From Streptomyces roseicoloratus (lineage in GTDB: Bacteria; Actinomycetota; Actinomycetes; Streptomycetales; Streptomycetaceae), in NCBI RefSeq assembly GCF_004117935.1, contig NZ_SDOY01000173.1:18506-82505 (forward strand): a stretch of 64,000 bases of DNA, read 5' to 3'. This document shows positions 58,740-64,000 of this stretch, piece by piece (position 1 is the stretch's first letter; each line of letters starts with the position of its first letter). The position numbers were made by a program, and so were the translations under genes. Below the pieces are notes generated by a model. It worked only from the letters and a program-made list of their open reading frames with translations, was not told the DNA's origin and searched no databases.

Positions 58740-59774
58740 TCAGACGAGCAGCGGGAGCACCTCGCTGCCCAGGCGACGTACGTTCTCCTCCGTGGCGGCG
58801 AGATCGCCGGAGCCCTCCGCGAGCAGCGCGAAGCGGGTGATGCCCGTGCGCTCGGAGGTCGCCGCGAGCCGGTCCGCCGCGACCCGGGGCGTGCCCACCG
58901 GGTGCAGTCCGCACAGCAGTTCCGTGTACGCGACCGGATCGCGCATCGCCCGGTACCGGCCGTCCACCGTCACATGGGCGTCCAGGCCCTGCTTCAGCCA
59001 GCCCGGCATCGCCTTCACGAGGGCCTCCGCCGCGTCCGCGGTCCGGTCCGCGAGCTGGACCACGCCCGCCGAGACGTGCCCGGCGCCGATCCGCGCGATC
59101 TCGTCCGGGTCGCGCCCGGCCTCCCGCGCGGCCCGCTCCCAGCAGGCCACCATCTCGGCCTTGTCCTCGTCACCGCAGTGCATCCCGAGCAGCATCGGCA
59201 GCCCGCGCTCGGCCGCGAGCCGCACGCTGTTCGCCGACGTGCAGGCGACCACCACCTCCGGTGCGGCGGGCCCGCCGATCAGCTCGCCGGGAGCCGGGAC
59301 GACGGCGACCTCGCGGAAAGCGAATCGTTCCCCCTGGGCGCCCACCCGGGGCTCGCGCAGCCAGCGCAGCAGCAGGTCGAGCGACTCGGGGAAGCCGTTC
59401 TCGTACGCGCGGAGCCCCGCGCCGAACACCTCCAGGTCCACCCACGGACCGCCCCGGCCCACCCCGAGGGTGAACCTGCCGCCCGAGGTCACGTGGAGCA
59501 GGGCCGCCTGCTCGCCCAGCGCCACCGGGTGCACGGTCGGCAGCACGCTGACCGCCGTACCGACCCGGAGCCGTCGGGTGCGGCCCAGGATCAGGGCGGC
59601 CAGGGTGACGGCCGACGGACACACCCCGTACGGCACGAAGTGGTGCTCGGCCAGCCAGACCGCGTCGAGGCCCGCCTCCTCGGCGACCTCGGCGGTCCGC
59701 ACCGCCCGGTGCAGCGCCTCTCCCTGACCCTGGCCCGGAAACTGGGCGGCCAGCACGAACGTACCCACGCGCAT
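58740..59774 (-). CDS. LLM-class (luciferase-like) oxidoreductase
   Basis: 344 aa from ATG 59774 with GAGGAGG 9 nt upstream. A TIM-barrel flavin- or F420-dependent enzyme: MRVGTFVLAAQFPGQGQGEAL, EEAGLDAVWLAEHHFVPYGVCPSAVTLAA, RRLRVGTAVSVLPTVHPVALGEQAALLHVTSGGRFTLGVGRGG, ending ITRFALLAEGSGDLAATEENVRRLGSEVLP. The substrate cannot be inferred. Confidence 0.88.
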   Translation of the reverse strand: MRVGTFVLAAQFPGQGQGEALHRAVRTAEVAEEAGLDAVWLAEHHFVPYGVCPSAVTLAALILGRTRRLRVGTAVSVLPTVHPVALGEQAALLHVTSGGRFTLGVGRGGPWVDLEVFGAGLRAYENGFPESLDLLLRWLREPRVGAQGERFAFREVAVVPAPGELIGGPAAPEVVVACTSANSVRLAAERGLPMLLGMHCGDEDKAEMVACWERAAREAGRDPDEIARIGAGHVSAGVVQLADRTADAAEALVKAMPGWLKQGLDAHVTVDGRYRAMRDPVAYTELLCGLHPVGTPRVAADRLAATSERTGITRFALLAEGSGDLAATEENVRRLGSEVLPLLV

Positions 59775-59999
59775 CGCTTCTGCCTCCTCGCGGCCGGCGC
59801 GGTCTCCCCCGCGCGGACTTCCCGCCGCGCGTCCCCTCGTACCGGCAACAACGCCTGACACGTGCCAAAGGCAACGGCCCGTCATGAAGTTCTTGCGATT
59901 TTCCGCTGATCCGCCGTGGGACCGGTGCCGGGCCACCCCGTCGCGGCCCGTACGCTGGACGGAACCGTCCGTGTTCCCGACCCCGAGCGAGGTGCCGAA

Positions 60000-60326
60000 G
60001 TGTCCCCGCGCCACAACCGCCCGCGAGGCGGCGACCGGTCCGCGTGGCAGAGCGAGCCGGGCGACCGGTACGGCGGCGTGCAGAGCACGGAGACCTGGCA
60101 GGGCGAGGAGTGGTGCGTGCGCCACGTCGCCGGCGCCAGCGCGCCCGGCAAGCGCTACCGCTGTCCCGGCTGCGACCAGGAGATCCCGCCCGGCGCGCCG
60201 CACCTGGTGGCCTGGCCCGAGTACGGCGGCGTCGACGACCGCCGCCACTGGCACAAGGCCTGCTGGAACGCGAAGGACCGCCGCACCACCCGGGTGCAGC
60301 GGTCCCGCAACGCGCCTCGCTACTGA
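60000..60326 (+). CDS. Small zinc-ribbon-like protein
   Basis: 108 aa from GTG 60000 (GAGGTG upstream). N-terminal half basic and disordered (SPRHNRPRGGDRSAWQSEPGDRYGG). C-terminal half WCVRHVAGASAPGKRYRCPGCDQEIPPGAPHLVAWPEYGGVDDRRHWHKACWNAKDRR has CxxC, H and HxxxC positions suitable for zinc. I recall homologues annotated as ATP/GTP-binding proteins, but no nucleotide motif is visible here. Possible -10 TACGCT at 59951. Confidence 0.7.
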   Translation: MSPRHNRPRGGDRSAWQSEPGDRYGGVQSTETWQGEEWCVRHVAGASAPGKRYRCPGCDQEIPPGAPHLVAWPEYGGVDDRRHWHKACWNAKDRRTTRVQRSRNAPRY

Positions 60327-60411
60327 GCGCCCCCCGAGCCGTCCCCGTGACCGGCCGCCCCCGCGGCCCGTCCGGCGGAGCGGCCCGGACCGGCGCTCTC
60401 CCGGACGTCCC

Positions 60412-61221
60412 TCAGACGTCCCTGCTGTTGATCAGCGCGAACGCGCCGCCCAGCACCGCGGCCGCCAGGACCGCCATGATCCACACCGGGTCCCAGCCCG
60501 CGGGACCGCTCATGGTCACCGTCGACTTGCCCGCGTACAGCGCGATCAGCTGGCTCGGGATCGCGTACTCGAGGAACCACTCGCGCGTCGAGCGCAGCGA
60601 CTCCGCGAACATGAACATGGCCGCCACCAGCGGCAGCAGCAGCACACCGATCATGATCGTGATCGCGCCCGCCGAGTGCCGGATGATCGCGCCGACGCCC
60701 AGCGACACCAGCCCGAGCAGCGCGACGAACAGCCCGACGCCGACCGTGGCCCGCAACCACTCCTCGCCCGTCGGCTCGGCGGCGTCGACCATGGCCACGT
60801 CGGCCAGACCCACCAGGGCCGCGGTCACCGTGGTGATGGCGAAGACGAGCAGGAAGAAGACGATCGCCTTCGCCGCGAGCACCCGCGCACGGCTCGGGCA
60901 GGCCGTCAGGGTGGTGCGGATCATGCCCGTGCCGTACTCCGAAGCGATCGTCAGCACGCCGAGCGTGATCACGCAGATCGAGCCGAGCAGCACACCGAAG
61001 AAACCGAGGCCGAGCGCCGTCTCGCCCTCGGTGGACACGTCGGACGCCGCCACGAGCGCGCCGACGCCGATCCCGATGCCGAGCATCAGCAGGACCATGA
61101 TCCCGAGGGTCCAGATCGTGGAGCGCACCGAGCGGATCTTGGTCCACTCCGACGTGAGCGCGTCCCCGAGGTGTGCCTTGCGCACGGGGATGGGGGAGAC
61201 GTACGAGTGCGGGGTCGTCAT
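60412..61221 (-). CDS. ABC-2 exporter permease, system 1
   Basis: 269 aa from ATG 61221, overlapping the ATPase stop (ATGA). Six membrane helices: WTLGIMVLLMLGIGIGVGALV, ALGLGFFGVLLGSICVITLGVLTIASEYGTGMIRTTL (the conserved sEy.tGmiRttl motif), VFFLLVFAITTVTAALVGL, then three more to PVWIMAVLAAAVLGGAFALI. Similar in layout to the permease at 62671, so the two systems are paralogous. Confidence 0.9.
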   Translation of the reverse strand: MTTPHSYVSPIPVRKAHLGDALTSEWTKIRSVRSTIWTLGIMVLLMLGIGIGVGALVAASDVSTEGETALGLGFFGVLLGSICVITLGVLTIASEYGTGMIRTTLTACPSRARVLAAKAIVFFLLVFAITTVTAALVGLADVAMVDAAEPTGEEWLRATVGVGLFVALLGLVSLGVGAIIRHSAGAITIMIGVLLLPLVAAMFMFAESLRSTREWFLEYAIPSQLIALYAGKSTVTMSGPAGWDPVWIMAVLAAAVLGGAFALINSRDV

Positions 61222-62333
61222 CGGGCGTCCTCGGTGTTCGGGCCCTGCGCCTGCGGGTTCTGCGGGTGCTGCGGGTTCTGCGGGGCGGCGTACGGGTTCT
61301 GTCCGGGCGGCGGCGGGGCGTACCAGCCCTGCTGCGGCACCTCGGGCACCACGTACTGCGGCGGCTGCGGCAGCTGGTGGGGCGGCATCGGCGGCTGGAG
61401 GTGGGCCAGCCGGTCGTCGGTGGAGCGGTAGTCGACGGCGCCCTGCGTCATCCGCATGTACGCCTCCTCCAGCGAGGCCTGGTGCGGGGACAGCTCCCAC
61501 AGCCGGACGTCCGCGTCGTGCGCCAGGTCGCTGATCCGCGGCAGCGGCAGGCCGGTCACGCGCAGCGCGCCGTCCGGCTCCGGCATCACCTGGCCGCCGG
61601 CCTCGGTGAGCACCGTCGTCAGCTTCTCGCGCTGCTGCGGCTCGGTGTGCGGGGTGCGCACCCGGGCGAAGTCGGCCGAGTTCGCGGAGATGAAGTCCTT
61701 GACGCTCATGTCCGCGAGCAGCTGCCCGCGGCCGATCACGATCAGGTGGTCGGCGGTCAGCGCCATCTCGCTCATGAGGTGGCTGGAGACGAAGACGGTC
61801 CGGCCCTCGGCGGCCAGCTTCTTCATCAGGTTGCGCACCCAGAGGATGCCCTCGGGGTCGAGGCCGTTCACCGGCTCGTCGAAGAGCAGCACCTGCGGGT
61901 CGCCGAGCAGCGCCGCCGCGATGCCGAGGCGCTGGCCCATGCCGAGCGAGAAGCCCTTGGAGCGGCGCTTGGCCACGTCCTGCAGGCCGACCACGCCGAG
62001 CACCTCGTCCACCCGCTGGGCCGGGATGCCGGCCAGCTGGGCGAGCGAGAGCAGGTGGCTGCGGGCGCTGCGGCCGCCGTGCACCGCCTTCGCGTCGAGC
62101 AGCGCGCCGACCTGGCGCGGAGCGTTCGGCAGCTGGCGGAACGGATGCCCGCCGATCGTGACGTGACCGGAGGTCGGCCGGTCGAGCCCCAGGATCATGC
62201 GCATGGTGGTCGACTTGCCCGAGCCGTTGGGGCCCAGGAAGCCGGTCACATGGCCCGGTCTCACCTGGAAGGAAAGGTTGTACACGGCTGTCTTGGCGCC
62301 GTAGCGCTTCGTCAGGCCGACTGCCTCGATCAT
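61218..62333 (-). CDS. ABC-2 exporter ATPase, system 1
   Basis: 371 aa. Walker A GFLGPNGSGKSTTMRMI, signature GFSLGMGQRLGIAAALLGDP, Walker B VLLFDEPVNGLDPEGI, H-loop VFVSSHLMSEMALTADHLIVIG. The C-terminal ~70 residues are Pro/Gln/Tyr-rich (PPMPPHQLPQPPQYVVPEV). Close in sequence to the incomplete ATPase at 63454. Confidence 0.93.
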   Translation of the reverse strand: MIEAVGLTKRYGAKTAVYNLSFQVRPGHVTGFLGPNGSGKSTTMRMILGLDRPTSGHVTIGGHPFRQLPNAPRQVGALLDAKAVHGGRSARSHLLSLAQLAGIPAQRVDEVLGVVGLQDVAKRRSKGFSLGMGQRLGIAAALLGDPQVLLFDEPVNGLDPEGILWVRNLMKKLAAEGRTVFVSSHLMSEMALTADHLIVIGRGQLLADMSVKDFISANSADFARVRTPHTEPQQREKLTTVLTEAGGQVMPEPDGALRVTGLPLPRISDLAHDADVRLWELSPHQASLEEAYMRMTQGAVDYRSTDDRLAHLQPPMPPHQLPQPPQYVVPEVPQQGWYAPPPPGQNPYAAPQNPQHPQNPQAQGPNTEDAR

Positions 62334-62481
62334 TCTGCAGCCCCATCGACATGGTCGGGTGTTTCTCGGGGCGTGACGGCCGGCGGCCGGAGCCCCCCGT
62401 ATGAGGTAGGAGCTTATCCAGCCGTTGACGGTTCCGCCGACCTGCGGATCGTGATCCGGGAAAGGTCAGGGGAAGACCGGG

Positions 62482-62521
62482 GGCCGCCCCGAGACGGTGT
62501 CGGGGCCTTCTCGGGGCGGCC
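62482..62521. terminator. Terminator between the two ABC systems
   Basis: Perfect 13-bp stem (62482-62494 with 62509-62521), 14-nt loop. Confidence 0.7.
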
Positions 62522-62530
62522 ATGAGACGA

Positions 62531-62626
62531 CTCCGGGACAGGCCCCGAGACGGCCTCCGGGACAGGCCCCGAGACGGCCTCCGGGACAGGCCCCGAGACG
62601 GCCTCCGGGACAGGCCCCGAGACGAC
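62531..62626. repeat. 24-bp tandem repeat, four copies
   Basis: Units at 62531, 62555, 62579 and 62603 (CTCCGGGACAGGCCCCGAGA + CGGC), the last with one change. Non-coding gap of 337 bp between ABC operons; nothing else is seen in it but the terminator at 62482. Confidence 0.9.
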
Positions 62627-62670
62627 GGACGCAGGCCCGAGACAGCCCGGAGGAGCCGTCCCGGGCCCGT

Positions 62671-63450
62671 TCAGGCGTCGCGGCGCTTCAGGACCAGGTA
62701 GCCGCCGGCCAGCGCCGCCGCCACCCAGACCAGCATGATCCCGAGGCCGCCCCACGGGCCGTACGGGGCCTTCTCCGAGCCCAGCGCCTCCGGCACCACC
62801 TGCATGATCTTGGAGCCCGCCTGGTCCGGGAAGTAGCGGGCGACCTCCTTGGCCTTCGGCACGGCCGACAGGATCTGCGAGATCAGGAAGAAGAACGGTA
62901 CGAGGATGCCGAGCGACAGCATCGAGGAGCGCAGCATCGTGGCCACGCCCATCGAGAACAGCGCGATCAGCGTCATGTAGAGGCCGGCGCCGACCACCGC
63001 CCGCAGCACGTTGTCCGCGCCGAGCGTCGTGCGGTGCTCGCCGAGCAGGGCCTGGCCGAGGAAGAAGGACAGGAAGCTCGTCACCATGCCGACGAGCAGC
63101 GCGAGCGCGCCGGCCACCGCGATCTTCGAGAAGAGGAAGGCGGCCCGCTGCGGGACGGCCGCGAGCGAGGTCCGGATCATGCCCGAGGAGTACTCGGTGC
63201 CCACCACCAGGACGCCGAACACCACCATCGCCAGCTGCCCGAGCACCATCCCGGAAAAGCTCACGAAGGTCGGGTCGAAGGTCGCCCGCTCCAGCTCCGA
63301 CAGGTCGTCGAAGGTGGCGTTCAGCAGCGCGGACAGGGCCGCGCTCATCGCCACTGTGACGACCAGCGCGCTCGCCAGCGTCCACACGGTCGACGAGACC
63401 GTCCGGATCTTGGTCCATTCCGACTGGAGGACCGCGGATGCCGCTGCCAT
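62671..63450 (-). CDS. ABC-2 exporter permease, system 2
   Basis: 259 aa from ATG 63450. AVLQSEWTKIRTVSSTVWTLASALVVTVAMSAALSAL, then VFGVLVVGTEYSSGMIRTSLAAVPQRAAFLFSKI, IALFSMGVATMLRSSMLSLGILVPFFFL and IMLVWVAAALAGGYLVL: six helices with the same sEWtKirt and tEysSGMIRT landmarks as the permease at 60412. Follows its ATPase by 3 bp. Confidence 0.9.
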   Translation of the reverse strand: MAAASAVLQSEWTKIRTVSSTVWTLASALVVTVAMSAALSALLNATFDDLSELERATFDPTFVSFSGMVLGQLAMVVFGVLVVGTEYSSGMIRTSLAAVPQRAAFLFSKIAVAGALALLVGMVTSFLSFFLGQALLGEHRTTLGADNVLRAVVGAGLYMTLIALFSMGVATMLRSSMLSLGILVPFFFLISQILSAVPKAKEVARYFPDQAGSKIMQVVPEALGSEKAPYGPWGGLGIMLVWVAAALAGGYLVLKRRDA

Positions 63451-63453
63451 CGA

Positions 63454-64000
63454 TCAGACTCCCTCGAAGGTCTCGCCCCACCGGGGCCCGGCCGGTCCGT
63501 CGCCGCCGCCGTGAATGTCCGTGCCGTGCGCGTGGTACTCCACCGCGCCCGCCGTCATCTGCATGAACGCCTCTTCGAGCGAGGCCCGCTGGGCGCTCAG
63601 CTCGTGCAGCACGATCTGGTGCGCGGCCGCCAGCTCGCCCAGCTTCTCCGTCGTCGCGCCGTCCACCTCGAGCGTCCCGCCGCCGGCCTCGACCGCGACG
63701 AACCCGTTCGCGTGGAGCAGGTCCCGCAGGCGTTCCTGCTGCGGGGAGCGCAGCCGTACGTAACTCCGGGAATTCCGCTGGATGAAATCCGCCATCGACG
63801 TGTCGGCAAGGAGCTTTCCCTGCCCGATCACGATCAGATGATCGGCCGTCAGCGCCATTTCACTCATCAGATGGCTGGAAACGAAGATCGTCCGGCCCTC
63901 CGCCGCGAGTCTCTTCATCAGATTGCGGATCCAGTGAATTCCCTCGGGGTCCAGACCATTGACGGGTTCGTCGAACATCAGGATCTCGGGATCACCCAGC
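63454..64000 (-). CDS. ABC-2 exporter ATPase, system 2 (N-terminus outside window)
   Basis: The C-terminal ~182 residues are present, from LGDPEILMFDEPVNGLDPEGIHWIRNLMKRLAAEGRTIFVSSHLMSEMALTADHLIVIGQGKLLADTSM onward (Walker B and H-loop). Almost the same as the ATPase at 61218 in this part; the tail differs (no PQY-rich end). The frame is open to the window edge. Confidence 0.93.
   Translation of the reverse strand, partial: LGDPEILMFDEPVNGLDPEGIHWIRNLMKRLAAEGRTIFVSSHLMSEMALTADHLIVIGQGKLLADTSMADFIQRNSRSYVRLRSPQQERLRDLLHANGFVAVEAGGGTLEVDGATTEKLGELAAAHQIVLHELSAQRASLEEAFMQMTAGAVEYHAHGTDIHGGGDGPAGPRWGETFEGV

Noticed and set aside
62531..62626. Coding repeat protein
   Set aside because: The frame lies between a terminator and a permease stop, with no start or ribosome site; treated as non-coding tandem repeats.

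Overview
The window is high-GC (roughly 70% or more by eye) and reads as the chromosome of a Streptomyces. The evidence is the strong third-position GC, GTG/TTG starts, ATGA-coupled operons, and a core gene order lysA-hom-thrC-thrB-rho-(LCP)-rpmE-prfA-prmC-(Sua5)-(LMW-PTP)-glyA-(GlcNAc-1-P transferase)-atpIBEFHAGDC-(DUF2550) ... chiS-chiR-chiC ... nucS, which I know from Streptomyces genomes. All identifications are by reading; no search was run.

Layout. 1-5060 is accessory sequence: the C-terminal half of a repeat-built SpaA/CnaB surface protein, a VapBC-type toxin-antitoxin pair, a DUF3592-like membrane protein, an M16-type metallopeptidase homologue and a frameshifted cupin gene. 5068-10564 is bounded by an exact 50-bp direct repeat of the 3' part of tRNA-Arg(CCG), and only the right copy is a complete tRNA. 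This is a small integrated element. It holds a TerD-family gene, an unrecognised gene, a second toxin-antitoxin pair, an AlbA/HATPase gene overlapping a ParA gene, and only the last part of a tyrosine integrase. 10748-36859 is core genome: a receiver protein, an ArgRS paralogue without catalytic domain, lysine/threonine synthesis, rho, LCP ligase, L31, RF1 and its methylase, threonylcarbamoyl-AMP synthase, a nucleophile-less LMW phosphatase homologue, SHMT, a lipid-linked sugar transferase, and the complete F1Fo-ATP synthase operon. 36914-44842 is accessory again: a PPTase with internal repeats, a SUKH-like gene, and a Tn3-family transposon (52-bp perfect inverted repeats at 38365 and 44469) carrying tnpR, a res region, tnpA and a membrane-anchored Hanks-type Ser/Thr kinase. 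45112-64000 is core-like: chitinase C with its two-component system, a cobalamin adenosyltransferase, a DrrAB-like exporter with divergent TetR, 3-hydroxybutyryl-CoA dehydrogenase, a STAS protein, a large membrane NTPase-like protein, NucS mismatch endonuclease, a luciferase-like oxidoreductase and two tandem, paralogous ABC-2 exporters. The window ends inside the second one.

How genes work together. hom, thrC and thrB with lysA divide the aspartate-semialdehyde branch. prfA/prmC couple RF1 with its Gln methylation. The atp cluster has a sequence upstream that fits a Rex (NADH sensor) operator. rpmE has a sequence fitting a SigR promoter. chiC has the paired 12-bp repeats around a TTGACG -35 known from Streptomyces chitinase promoters, downstream of chiS/chiR.

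Best candidates for something undescribed are the AlbA/HATPase-ParA pair (plus toxin-antitoxin) inside the integrase-dead tRNA-Arg element, and the Ser/Thr kinase carried as passenger in the Tn3 transposon.
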